The notes under the pieces: model-generated | Seen by the model: only the letters and a program-made list of their open reading frames with translations | Databases searched by the model: none | What the model was told of the DNA's origin: nothing | Shown: positions 1-8,066 of the stretch, one piece after another | Position numbering within the stretch: the first letter of the stretch is position 1 | Layout: the number at the start of each line of letters is the position of its first letter | Translations under genes and position numbers: made by a program | DNA from: Psychromonas marina | Lineage (GTDB): Bacteria; Pseudomonadota; Gammaproteobacteria; Enterobacterales; Psychromonadaceae | Direction: 5' to 3' | Assembly (NCBI RefSeq): GCF_030161115.1 | Contig: NZ_BSPQ01000013.1 | Coordinates: forward strand, 186,001 to 250,000 | DNA: 64,000 nucleotides

Positions 1-258
1 CAATTTACTTGCAGAGCGTAATGCTTCATCTGATGCAATATTTCCGGTTAGCGGATAATTGTAAACATCCCCCGGCATATAAGATAAAACCTCATGATGT
101 CCATCAAAGCCAAATGGCTTAGGCGCGTTAATAAAGCCACTATTTTCTAGGTGTTGCAATAGTTTATGAACCGAAGCTGACCAAAAGCCACTTGGTCGAT
201 AGACTCTATCTTCTGAACGTAAAATAACGCCTTCGCGTCCCCCCTGCAGTGTTTGCAA
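1..258 (-). CDS. Aminoglycoside phosphotransferase-like protein, N-terminal part (cut by window edge)
   Basis: The 86 visible residues begin MQTLQGGREGVILRSEDRVY and continue with RPSGFWSASVHKLLQHLE and a YMPGDVYNYPL stretch. This is the N-lobe pattern of small APH/choline-kinase-type phosphotransferases: a glycine-rich loop, a conserved R-P-x-x-F/H-W-S/T segment, then the hinge strand. The start chosen is TTG at 258, because it sits 7 nt after AGGAG and no ATG is available in frame. The catalytic loop lies outside the window, so activity and substrate cannot be judged. Most chromosomal members are not resistance genes. The next gene follows on the same strand after the start region. Confidence 0.6.
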   Translation of the reverse strand, partial: MQTLQGGREGVILRSEDRVYRPSGFWSASVHKLLQHLENSGFINAPKPFGFDGHHEVLSYMPGDVYNYPLTGNIASDEALRSASKL

Positions 259-296
259 TTTAACTCTCCTTTGCAGTTAACGATCTTTTAAATACA

Positions 297-704
297 TTAC
301 CAGTAAGTTTTACCTTTGTGTTTAAGCCAGCCATCGATATGGCGAGCGGCAGGATCTTTATGCGTCCAATGCATAACCCCTCCCTTACTATTCCACTCAT
401 ACTCGCCATAAAACTCAACCCTATCGCCTTTCTTCAAGTTATTCACTCTAGGTGCTAAATCAATGTTATGAGCAACTAACAGAGTCTGACCGTTACCAAG
501 CCTGATGATGAACTTTTGGTGTCTTGAACCTTTATTATCATCAGGCAATATATGGATAACATTACCTGAGCCACGAATTTGTACATCACTGGTTTTTGAT
601 GCATAGGATTGTTTAAGTAAGGCATCATTTGCAAAAGCCTGCAATGGTATTACGCAGGTAATGGTGAATAAAAGAATAACGATCCATTTCATATTTGATT
701 GCAT
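297..704 (-). CDS. Secreted DUF3465 domain protein
   Basis: A 135-residue protein with a Sec signal peptide (hydrophobic residues about 6-20, cleavage near AFA-ND at 25). The mature part has the DUF3465 pattern: G-x-G-x-V followed by LPDD, G-S-R-H-Q-K-F-I, a central VAHNIDLAPRV, then GDRVEFYGEYEWN, and a C-terminal HWTHKDP with a GW motif. The family is a small periplasmic beta-rich OB-like domain of unknown biochemical function. Family assignment is good; no function is proposed. The gene stands alone, 107 bp from the hupE-like gene. Confidence 0.75.
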   Translation of the reverse strand: MQSNMKWIVILLFTITCVIPLQAFANDALLKQSYASKTSDVQIRGSGNVIHILPDDNKGSRHQKFIIRLGNGQTLLVAHNIDLAPRVNNLKKGDRVEFYGEYEWNSKGGVMHWTHKDPAARHIDGWLKHKGKTYW

Positions 705-811
705 ATCAGTTTCAACTCTAATTTAATACTGCGCAGAACAGGCACAATGTTTGTTTTAATGGGAGTGCAAAACACAGCCAACGATTTCCGTTTACAACTA
801 ATGTTAGCCAC

Positions 812-1387
812 TTACGCAATGACCAGATAAAAACCCAGACCAGCAATACCCGCTCCAATGTAGCGTAATAGCGATGCACCGTAATGGATTTTATTTGACA
901 AAAGTCCAATGAACACACCGGCAACATGAATGCCGGCAGTACCAGTTACAAACCCTAACGCATATAGTATCGGTTCAGCTAACAGGGGCATTTCAGTGCC
1001 GTGAGCATGGCCATGAAAGACAGCGAAAAAACCAACAAGCAGCATTGCTAAACCCGATGGAAATTGTTTATCCGCAGCAAGCGCAATACCTAAAGCAAAG
1101 ACTGAGAATGCGATACCGAGTTCGACTGAGAACAATGCAATGCCCTGCATGCCTAACACACCGCCCAGCAACATAACACTCACAAAGGTTGATGGAACTA
1201 GCCAAATAGCTTTACCGCCCATTTGGGCACTTAAAATACCCACACAGATCATCGCCAACAAGTGATCAAACCCAAGTACCGGATGACTTAGCCCTGACAT
1301 AAAACCACCACTTTGCAGCGACTCATGCGCTAAAACGAGGTTTGGTAAGAGTAGCCCAGCAAATAACATTAATGCCTGTTTTTTCAT
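812..1387 (-). CDS. hupE: HupE/UreJ family nickel/cobalt transporter
   Basis: A 191-residue polytopic membrane protein with about six transmembrane helices after a cleavable-looking N-terminus. It carries the family signatures HPVLGFDHLLAM near residue 35 and FHGHAHGTE near residue 124. These His/Asp clusters bind Ni2+ or Co2+ in HupE and UreJ proteins. Such permeases supply nickel to hydrogenase or urease, or cobalt for cobalamin. No hydrogenase, urease or cob gene is adjacent, so the metal is open. A B12-binding radical SAM protein lies about 7 kb away, but the link is speculative. Confidence 0.8.
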   Translation of the reverse strand: MKKQALMLFAGLLLPNLVLAHESLQSGGFMSGLSHPVLGFDHLLAMICVGILSAQMGGKAIWLVPSTFVSVMLLGGVLGMQGIALFSVELGIAFSVFALGIALAADKQFPSGLAMLLVGFFAVFHGHAHGTEMPLLAEPILYALGFVTGTAGIHVAGVFIGLLSNKIHYGASLLRYIGAGIAGLGFYLVIA

Positions 1388-1806
1388 AACAATTCCTTTA
1401 TATACTTAATCGCATATCATCTACAACACAGATAATTTAAATCCCTTTAATAACTAATATATCATACACTTACTAATAAAATAGTACCGATACCCGTTAG
1501 CAATCAAAATGCTATATTTAGTTGCTAGCTCGGATAGCACTACAAGGCGCTATACGACGGTAATGACGAGTATTTATCGAGTATTACAACGCAGAATTGG
1601 TTTTCGAACTAACACCCGAATGTAGAATTGAGAGGCAACTATTTTCGTTATCAGAGAAGCTTGATTGAATATTCGTTGATTGAAAATAACCACAGAAAGG
1701 TAAGATTTAATACATTAGGATCTTGAGTTTGGTAAAAAGGTAGGTCTTGCATTTTTAGATAGGGAAGTAAAAACACAAGCATTTATAACTACTGATTAAT
1801 GGCGTG
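1388..1806. other. Non-coding interval, nothing recognised
   Basis: 419 bp of AT-rich sequence between hupE and the tautomerase gene. It must hold the hupE promoter. I see no RNA gene, convincing terminator or convincing repeat. Confidence 0.4.
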
Positions 1807-2193
1807 TCATAGGTTTACTTTGTATGTCAGATCCCTCACTTCATCACCGGTCATGCCACGAAAACCCCATTGATGAGGAGCTTGCTCTTTAATAACAATT
1901 TCAATATCCACGGGTGAAATTGATAGCTGAAACTCAATTTCCTTAAACAGTGATTTAATCAGACGCTTTTGCGTTTCAATCGTACGTCCGGACATCATAT
2001 TTATTTCAATAACCGTATATGCATCACTGCGACCACCAGGGTAATAAAAATCTTCTTTTTCCATCGGTATAAAGCGATGAGCGCGCTTATCTTCAGGCAT
2101 TTTTAATACGGTTTTCATACAACCGTGAATAACATCAGAAAGTTGTGCCTTAATAGGGTTAAGATTTTCTTTAATGCCAAAGATAACAATCAT
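1807..2193 (-). CDS. Tautomerase-family protein (Tautomerase_2 type)
   Basis: 128 residues with the diagnostic string of the larger tautomerase subfamily: FYYPGGRSDAYTVIEINMMSGR near 50-70, SISPVDIEIVIKEQ near 91-103, then WGFRGMTGDEV and a C-terminal YKVNL. The fold is that of 4-oxalocrotonate tautomerase and relatives. Classical members use the N-terminal proline exposed after Met removal, but here residue 2 is Ile. The subfamily often lacks Pro1, so tautomerase chemistry should not be assumed. The gene is 51 bp downstream of the racemase gene on the same strand and may be cotranscribed. Confidence 0.75.
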   Translation of the reverse strand: MIVIFGIKENLNPIKAQLSDVIHGCMKTVLKMPEDKRAHRFIPMEKEDFYYPGGRSDAYTVIEINMMSGRTIETQKRLIKSLFKEIEFQLSISPVDIEIVIKEQAPHQWGFRGMTGDEVRDLTYKVNL

Positions 2194-2244
2194 ATTGAGT
2201 CCATTTTTATAAGAAATTTCACCACTTTTTTGTGGCGACTGACA

Positions 2245-2937
2245 TCACTGCAATGCCCATTCAACCGCTTTTTGAGCATGAATTGTGGTGGTATCAAGCA
2301 AAGTAATCGGTGTATCACTTTGCTCGACTAACATAGCAATTTCAGTACAACCAAGAATAACCGCCTCTGCGCCTTGTTCAGCTAAAGAATCAATAATTCT
2401 TAAAAATTCAGCTTTCGAAGATGGCATTATACGCCCTAAACAAAGCTCTTCATAAATAACGTTATGCACAATTTTTCTATCTTCTTCAACGGGTACTAGC
2501 ACGCTTAAACCATAGTTGTCTTTTAATCGCCCCTTATAGAAGTCTTGTTCCATGGTAAAAGCAGTACCCAATAAACCGACTTTTTTAAAGCCTTTTTTAA
2601 CCACAACCTCCGCGGTAGCATCCGCAATATGAAGCAAAGGAATCATAATCGATTTTTCTATTTGAGGAGCGACTTTATGCATGGTATTGGTACAAATAAG
2701 TAAACAATCAGCACCTGCACGCTCTACATTGATCGCCGCTTCAGAGAGTATTTTTGCAGTCCCCTCCCAATCACCACTGTGCTGTAACTTCTCAATCGTA
2801 TCAAAATCGACACTATACATCGCGATTTTTGCCGAGTGTAAACCGCCAAGAGCGTCTTTAACCCCCTCATTAATTGCGCGATAATAGCCAATAGAACTTT
2901 CCCAGCTCATGCCACCTAAAAGACCAATTGTTTTCAT
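2245..2937 (-). CDS. Aspartate/glutamate racemase family protein
   Basis: 230 residues starting MKTIGLLGGMSWES. This ATG is preceded by GAGAGG at good spacing; a longer open frame upstream has no such site. The pair of catalytic cysteines is present: C82 in ICTNTMHK and C197 in ILGCTEIAML, the PLP-independent two-base mechanism of the Asp/Glu racemase superfamily. The TNTMH motif is typical of the YgeA/RacX-type group, which can act on several amino acids, so the substrate is uncertain. Its usual role is to make a D-amino acid for the cell wall or signalling. Confidence 0.8.
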   Translation of the reverse strand: MKTIGLLGGMSWESSIGYYRAINEGVKDALGGLHSAKIAMYSVDFDTIEKLQHSGDWEGTAKILSEAAINVERAGADCLLICTNTMHKVAPQIEKSIMIPLLHIADATAEVVVKKGFKKVGLLGTAFTMEQDFYKGRLKDNYGLSVLVPVEEDRKIVHNVIYEELCLGRIMPSSKAEFLRIIDSLAEQGAEAVILGCTEIAMLVEQSDTPITLLDTTTIHAQKAVEWALQ

Positions 2938-3493
2938 ACTACCTCTCACAATATTATTGCTACGGTTCGCTATCATCGCGAAGTGTGGAATAGCGGATTT
3001 CACCTTCTTTGTCTGACAATGTTAATTTAATAATAAACACAACGATAGACAGCCTCAGCTAAACTGGATGATTAGTCACTAAAATTAACTGCGGCATAAT
3101 TTCAATAAGAAATAATAACCACTTGGGAAAATATCTAGATTTGTGTACATATTAAATTTTATCGAAAAGCCGATACAGAGGTGTATAAGGTTAGATTATT
3201 TCGTGGCCTTTTACTTTCTACTCTATTATTTATTGTTAACCCTATCTAATTCAATACTTGGTCATGCTTGCAGGTATAATTAATTACTAACCTCGTTCTC
3301 AATTTTGCAACTACAATAACGAGTTACTGCCATTGATGCCTTATTACAAATGAATTTTCCTGCACAATTTTATGAGCCATTACTTATCCAGATTGGTACT
3401 AGTATTAAAGTTGTCGCCTTTTGAATTTTGACGCGTAATAATATTATACTTAAAATCGTCTTACATATTGAATGACTGTGTTATTGGAGAACC
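2938..3493. other. Divergent intergenic region between racemase and pncA genes
   Basis: 556 bp, AT-rich, lying between two divergent genes, so it carries both promoters. The pncA side has a recognisable sigma-70 element (separate entry). No RNA gene or long repeat was seen. Confidence 0.5.
3421..3450 (+). promoter_or_regulatory. Predicted sigma-70 promoter of pncA-pncB
   Basis: TTGAAT at 3421-3426, an 18-bp spacer and TATACT at 3445-3450, 44 bp before the pncA start codon. The match is by eye; no NAD-responsive operator was recognised. Confidence 0.5.
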
Positions 3494-4141
3494 ATGATTA
3501 AAATTGAAAAGTCTATTACCGCGAGTTTTGATGTTGATCCTCAATGTGGCTTTACACCACTTTGCCCTGAGGAATTACCCGTCGAAAATGGCCACCTCAT
3601 TGCAGATGAATTAAATACACAAGCAGCGTTTTGTTCATATAGGCTTGTCAGTAAAGATTGCCACCCAGCACAAGCCCCCTGGATAGCACAATCTGCAGAT
3701 GAAATATTTACCCCTGTTGAAGGTCATTACGTTAGTTTAGATATAAAGTGGCCTGCACATTGTGTGGTAGGCACAAGAGGGAATGATTTAATACCTGGTC
3801 TCCCGAGTGAGAGCAACTACGATTTAGTGATTGAAAAAGGGGTTGATCCACATAAGCACCCTTATGGTGCTTGTTACCATGACCTTCTTGAGACTGAAGA
3901 AACGGGTATTATTGAGTGGTTACATCAGCATAAAATTAAGGTCATCATTGTCGGTGGCTTGGCCACTGATTACTGTGTTAAAACAACCGTAATCCAACTC
4001 TGCCAAGCGGGGTTTAACGTTATTGTCAATTTGGCTGCTTGTCGTGGCATTCATACAGATACAACCGAAGAGGCCTGTACATTGATGGTCAATGCTGGCG
4101 CCAGAATAATTAAAAGCACTAATGAGTTGGAGCTAATATGA
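3494..4141 (+). CDS. pncA: Nicotinamidase (isochorismatase-like hydrolase)
   Basis: 215 residues of the cysteine-hydrolase fold. The catalytic triad can be placed: D13 in SFDVDPQ, K115 in VIEKGVDP and C161 in GGLATDYCVKTT. The metal-binding Asp/His are in SKDCHP (D55, H57), with a further His in KWPAHC. The enzyme deamidates nicotinamide to nicotinate. The downstream gene is nicotinate phosphoribosyltransferase, overlapping by ATGA, which fixes the role as NAD salvage (Preiss-Handler entry). GGAGAA precedes the ATG. The N-terminus FDVDPQCGFTPLCPEELPV marks a variant seen in some proteobacteria rather than the E. coli PncA type. Confidence 0.85.
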   Translation: MIKIEKSITASFDVDPQCGFTPLCPEELPVENGHLIADELNTQAAFCSYRLVSKDCHPAQAPWIAQSADEIFTPVEGHYVSLDIKWPAHCVVGTRGNDLIPGLPSESNYDLVIEKGVDPHKHPYGACYHDLLETEETGIIEWLHQHKIKVIIVGGLATDYCVKTTVIQLCQAGFNVIVNLAACRGIHTDTTEEACTLMVNAGARIIKSTNELELI

Positions 4142-5352
4142 GCAAAAGGAAAACAGAACATTGGCTGATTGATAGCTTATTGGACACTGATTTTTATAAG
4201 ATCACTATGCTGCAAGCCTTTTATCATGCATCCGAGTTTCGTTTGGTAAACGTGCAATGGAAATTTGCTTGTCGTAATCAGAAAGATCTTGATTTAACGA
4301 CGTTAATTCCTGAAATACAACGACAATTAGAACATCTTTGCACATTATCCTTCACAGATGCAGAACTAGAGTACCTCGCGAAGTTCCCCTACATTAAACC
4401 TGATTTCATCGAGTTTTTGAGAATGTTTAAACTTAACATGAAATTTATCCACTTACATTCCGATGGAAAAAACATCAGCCTTCGTTTTGACGGCCCATTA
4501 TTACATGTCAGTCTTTTCGAAATTTATGCACTCTCTATTATCAGTGAGCTGCACACAGAGATAAATTGTGATGGGTTTGATCTTTTTTACGCGCGCGAAA
4601 AACTAGCCGCTAAAATTGCACTACTTCAGGCAGAAGAAGATTTATCGGGCTTTAATTTTGCCGATTTTGGTACGCGTCGACGCGCAAGCAAAGCTTGGCA
4701 AGAAGAGGTATTACTGACATTAAAAGGCCAATGCCCTACTACTTTTTCGGGCACAAGTAGCGTACATTTTGCGCGAACGTTAGGCTTACCCGTCGTAGGC
4801 ACAATGGCACATGAATGGTTTCAAAGTTGGCAAGCTGTGACACGATTGGCTGACGCACAAACAGCTGCATTAGAGGGTTGGGTTCGGGAATATAGAGGAC
4901 GATTAGGAATCGCTTTAACGGATTGTTATTCAATGGATTCTTTCATGCGCGACTTTTCAGATCCCTATTTTGGTAAATTATATGATGGTTTACGCCATGA
5001 TAGTGGTTGCCCTTTTATCTGGGGAGAAAAAGCGATTCGTCTTTACCAAGATATGGACATTGACCCACTTAACAAAACCTTAATATTCAGCGATTCATTA
5101 GATGTGCCACGCATGATTGAAATTTGGAAACGCTTTAAAGGACGGGTCAACGTTTCTTTTGGGATCGGTACAAATTTGATGAATGATGTTGGCAATGAAG
5201 CCCTTAGTATCGTGATAAAAATGGTGACGGTTAATGGAAAACCGGTAGCAAAAATATCTGATGAGCCAGGGAAGAGTATGTGTGAAGATTTAGGTTTTTT
5301 AAAATATTTGGCGAGCCAATATGGTATCGACCCAAAAACGCTTAAGGTTTAG
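4138..5352 (+). CDS. pncB: Nicotinate phosphoribosyltransferase
   Basis: 404 residues, the usual PncB length. Visible features are LLDTDFYKITMLQA near the N-terminus, GFNFADFGTRRRAS near 170, the HEWFQSW segment near 224, a LYDGLRHDSG catalytic-region motif, and the phosphate-binding VNVSFGIGTNLMND near 335. It converts nicotinate plus PRPP to nicotinate mononucleotide, with ATP coupling. Its start codon overlaps the pncA stop (ATGA), implying translational coupling so that nicotinate from PncA is used directly. Confidence 0.93.
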   Translation: MSKRKTEHWLIDSLLDTDFYKITMLQAFYHASEFRLVNVQWKFACRNQKDLDLTTLIPEIQRQLEHLCTLSFTDAELEYLAKFPYIKPDFIEFLRMFKLNMKFIHLHSDGKNISLRFDGPLLHVSLFEIYALSIISELHTEINCDGFDLFYAREKLAAKIALLQAEEDLSGFNFADFGTRRRASKAWQEEVLLTLKGQCPTTFSGTSSVHFARTLGLPVVGTMAHEWFQSWQAVTRLADAQTAALEGWVREYRGRLGIALTDCYSMDSFMRDFSDPYFGKLYDGLRHDSGCPFIWGEKAIRLYQDMDIDPLNKTLIFSDSLDVPRMIEIWKRFKGRVNVSFGIGTNLMNDVGNEALSIVIKMVTVNGKPVAKISDEPGKSMCEDLGFLKYLASQYGIDPKTLKV

Positions 5353-5381
5353 AGAAACTAAGCATTAATCAACTGAATTAT

Positions 5382-5418
5382 AAAATGGTTACTTATCACA
5401 TTTAATGTGACCATTTTT
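5382..5418 (+). terminator. Terminator after pncB
   Basis: An 11-bp stem, AAAATGGTTAC with GTGACCATTTT (one G-T pair), loop about 14 nt and trailing T run, 30 bp after the pncB stop. Confidence 0.55.
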
Positions 5419-5480
5419 AATAACATTACCCTACGAATTAACGCGACAACACACACACTAAAGACAACCCAATAACGCAT

Positions 5481-5520
5481 AAAAAAAGCCACCAACGTTT
5501 GTTCAACGATGGCAGCTTTT
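5481..5520. terminator. Bidirectional terminator between pncB and the purine permease gene
   Basis: Interrupted hairpin GC-CCA-CGTT with AACG-TGG-GC, flanked by an A run on the left and TTTT on the right. The two flanking genes converge here, so it can serve both strands. Confidence 0.55.
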
Positions 5521-5532
5521 ACAAATTTAGCT

Positions 5533-5567
5533 GTGGTTAGTGGTTAGTGGTTAGTGGTTAGTGGTTA
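5533..5567. repeat. Five perfect tandem copies of GTGGTTA
   Basis: Seven-base units at 5533, 5540, 5547, 5554 and 5561. On the minus strand the unit reads TAACCAC, and the first unit supplies the TAA stop codon of the purine permease gene. Changes in copy number would not alter the protein but would change the 3' untranslated region. Confidence 0.9.
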
Positions 5568-6944
5568 CATCATCACAAGATAAGCGATAAAGATAACCGA
5601 TAATCCGTAAATAAGGGGGTGTACCTCTTTACCTTTACCCGCCACTAACATGCTGAATGCATAGGTAATGAAACCCATCGCCATCCCGTTTGCAGGAGAG
5701 AAACTTAACACCGTAAACATGATGGTAAAGAATGCTGCGATGCGTGACTCTTTTTTATCCCACTGTATTTTACCTAAGCGCCCTACCATGTAGATACCAA
5801 CAACCACCATCGCCGGTGCAACGATTGCAGTTGAGAACACTGAGAATATTGGGTAGAAAAATAGTGATAGGAAGAAGAGACCTGCGGTCATCACAGCCGC
5901 TAAACCTGTTTTCGCCCCCTGTGAAGAAGCGATACCCGATTCTGAGAAAGCAGTGATTGAAGTGGTCCCTAAAACAGTCCCAATCACCGTACCGCCAGCA
6001 TCGGCCACTAATGCAGATTTAGCATTAGGCACTTTACCATTTTCATCGATAATGCCTGCATCTTTACCAACACCCACAATAGTACTTAAACCATCAAAGA
6101 AATCGACAATAAAGAACACCATCACTATGAAGAACAGATCAAACAGTTTTTCAGGGGTAAAACCAGAGAAGTTAAAAATGGCACCAAAACTTGGCGCTAA
6201 ACTAGGGGGAATAGAAATGAATGTTTCAGGGATTGGCGCATTCGATGTCCCCATCAACATATCGGCACCGAGGGTTAATACCATTGAAGCAACAAAAGAG
6301 ATAAAGGTCGCTAATTTAATATCACGAATCATACACGCCAAGGCGATAAAGATACTGATATAAGCAATCATCACTTGCGGCTCAGTAATTTTACCCATGC
6401 TTACTAAAATAAATGGATTGGCAACAATGATACCCGCATTTTTTAATCCTAAAAATGCGATAAACAAACCAAGAGAAACAGTAATCGCTAATTTAAGATC
6501 TTCAGGAATCGCCTCTATCATGGTTTTTCGAATCGGTGTAAGTGAGAAGATGAGATAAACCACACCAGATAGAAAGATACCAAATAACGCTTCATGCCAC
6601 ACTAACGCGACCGAACCACTGAACAATAAGCCTTTAAAGAAGCCGTTCATGCTCATGCCCGGTGCAAGCATCACTGGATAGTTACCAAAAATACCCATGA
6701 TCAAGGTCGCAATACCCGCAGCTAATGCTGTCGCGGTAAAAACAGCGCCACGATCCATACCTGGAATGTCACCAAGAATAGCGGGGTTAACCGCAAGGAT
6801 GTAGCTCATCGCTAAAAAGGTGATAAAACCGGCATAAAGTTCAGTGCCAACGGTTGATTTACGTTGAGAAACATTAAAGATTGTTTCAATGATAGAGGTC
6901 GATTTTGGGACAGTTGGGGTAGCTAGTGTAGTATCTAAACTCAC
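5565..6944 (-). CDS. AzgA-type (NCS2) adenine/guanine/hypoxanthine permease
   Basis: 459 residues and about 12-13 membrane segments. Family signatures visible are ELYAGFITFLAMSYILAVNP near the N-terminus, PVMLAPGMSMNGFF, VDFFDGLSTIVGVG, and ALVADAGGTVIGTVLGTTS near 320, the substrate-site helices of the AzgA/PbuG branch of nucleobase:cation symporters. The start chosen is GTG at 6944 (MSLDTTLATP), which has TAGG upstream. A GTG at 6986 would add 14 residues but falls in a hairpin and lacks a ribosome site. A guanine-type riboswitch lies just upstream, so the substrate is probably guanine/hypoxanthine and expression is purine-repressed. Confidence 0.9.
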   Translation of the reverse strand: MSLDTTLATPTVPKSTSIIETIFNVSQRKSTVGTELYAGFITFLAMSYILAVNPAILGDIPGMDRGAVFTATALAAGIATLIMGIFGNYPVMLAPGMSMNGFFKGLLFSGSVALVWHEALFGIFLSGVVYLIFSLTPIRKTMIEAIPEDLKLAITVSLGLFIAFLGLKNAGIIVANPFILVSMGKITEPQVMIAYISIFIALACMIRDIKLATFISFVASMVLTLGADMLMGTSNAPIPETFISIPPSLAPSFGAIFNFSGFTPEKLFDLFFIVMVFFIVDFFDGLSTIVGVGKDAGIIDENGKVPNAKSALVADAGGTVIGTVLGTTSITAFSESGIASSQGAKTGLAAVMTAGLFFLSLFFYPIFSVFSTAIVAPAMVVVGIYMVGRLGKIQWDKKESRIAAFFTIMFTVLSFSPANGMAMGFITYAFSMLVAGKGKEVHPLIYGLSVIFIAYLVMM

Positions 6945-6973
6945 AATAAAACCTATATAGTAAATGTGTGGTG

Positions 6974-6998
6974 AATTATGAATCACAGACTCATAATT
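6974..6998 (-). promoter_or_regulatory. Hairpin between riboswitch aptamer and permease start
   Basis: A perfect 8-bp stem AATTATGA/TCATAATT with a 9-nt loop, about 30 nt before the GTG start and about 68 nt after the aptamer. No U run follows. It may be part of the riboswitch expression platform, but I could not work out the switching pairing. Confidence 0.35.
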
Positions 6999-7065
6999 AA
7001 ACTAATTTACTGAACTTATCTTATAGGTAAGTTAGATCGCTTCTCTAAATGTGTTAGAAAAGAAT

Positions 7066-7134
7066 GGACTGTAGTCACAAAATTAGGTTTTGTGGTAGAG
7101 ACTTTCGGACCGAATTACCGAGGATATACAGTTC
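7066..7134 (-). promoter_or_regulatory. Purine riboswitch aptamer, guanine class
   Basis: On the minus strand: P1 ACTGTA (7132-7127) closing with TACAGT (7073-7068), then TATCCTCGGTAATTCGG, the J2/3 core AGTCTCTACC, a P3 stem-loop CACAAAA...TTTTGTG, and J3/1 GACTAC. The strictly conserved T-A-T-x-x-C-C, C-T-A-C-C and GAC-T-A elements match the xpt/add purine family. The specificity base in J3/1 is C, as in guanine/hypoxanthine riboswitches, rather than the U of adenine riboswitches. It lies 121 bp upstream of the AzgA permease start, on the same strand. Confidence 0.88.
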
Positions 7135-7458
7135 AATAAATATGGAGCGGGATTGTAAACGATTATGTAGAATTTTCAATTAACATTTTCAAAATCAATC
7201 ATTTGAGATGTTATTTTCTGGTCATTAAACAGGCAGTTTTCAACAACGATTAATAAAGTAACCATCTGTAATAAATTTAATTTCCACTCAAGTCAACCAA
7301 AGCATACGTTAAATCCTGTCTCCTTATTAAGCACTGGGTCATTTTGACCTGCAAATGACTTGCGTCACCAAACACGCTGGTCTATGCTCCCGTTCAATCG
7401 CATTAGCGAAAATTAGTTATTGGCGTTCCACGCCCTTTAAATATTAAGTAGGTTATTT

Positions 7459-7830
7459 ATGAATATTATTAATGTGCCAGAAATGGCAACCCCAATCCTT
7501 AAAAGTCACCATAAAAAACGTCATATGAAAAAAATGGCGATTGGCCCGTTTGCACAAACCTGTGCAGAGATTCGTTTCAGTGCCGATATCGAAAAATTCG
7601 ATGACGTTGATGACGCGTTCATTGCATGCGAGCAAAACTGGGAACTGTTTACCGCTTACTTTAACGATCAGTACCATGTTGCAGTTAACTTCATGACAGA
7701 TCACGAAGACCTAGACACAATGCTTGAAATTGCACAAAAAGTGATCGTGGCTGAAGTCGGTGACGTTGAACTACAAGTATTAGTTGGCGATGCTAACTAC
7801 GGTGATTGGGACAGCTACTACAGCAACTAA
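7459..7830 (+). CDS. YggL (DUF469)-like 50S-associated protein, tentative
   Basis: 123 residues, very acidic in the C-terminal half. The basic segment KSHHKKRHMKKMAIGPF near 15-31 resembles the RRLRKKMHIxEF start of E. coli YggL, a protein that binds the 50S subunit. It is followed by an amphipathic region and ends in an aromatic-acidic tail (YGDWDSYY), comparable to the YggL DVWWD end. The similarity is weak, so the protein may simply be a small conserved hypothetical. TAGG lies before the ATG. The gene is single, with its own hairpin after it. Confidence 0.5.
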   Translation: MNIINVPEMATPILKSHHKKRHMKKMAIGPFAQTCAEIRFSADIEKFDDVDDAFIACEQNWELFTAYFNDQYHVAVNFMTDHEDLDTMLEIAQKVIVAEVGDVELQVLVGDANYGDWDSYYSN

Positions 7831-7840
7831 TCATCATATT

Positions 7841-7880
7841 AAGTAGAGCGCTCGCACTGCTGGCGCCCTACTTACTCTTT
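7841..7880 (+). terminator. Hairpin after the YggL-like gene
   Basis: AAGTAG-a-GCGC pairs with GCGC-c-CTACTT across an 11-nt loop, followed by ACTCTTT. Strong stem but a weak T tract. Confidence 0.5.
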
Positions 7881-8066
7881 AACATTAAAATCCAATCACT
7901 GTTATTAATCCGCGATTAAACTGACTCTTAACTTTTATTATACAAGCAATAAGCGACTATTTACCCCTGCATTACTGCGCTAATCAAAAGCATCTACTGA
8001 ATATAATCTTCGATTACTGTATTATGAGCCGCATATTTTTCATGACTCTTAAGAATCTCTATAATT

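Larger units (their letters stand above)
6945..7458. other. Regulatory intergenic region between permease and YggL-like genes
   Basis: 514 bp between divergent genes. The left third is the riboswitch leader of the permease. The rest (about 7135-7458) holds the permease promoter and the promoter of the YggL-like gene. No further RNA gene was recognised. Confidence 0.5.

Noticed and set aside
5533-5567. GTGGTTA repeats as a CRISPR array
   Set aside because: Seven-base units without spacers; no cas gene in view.
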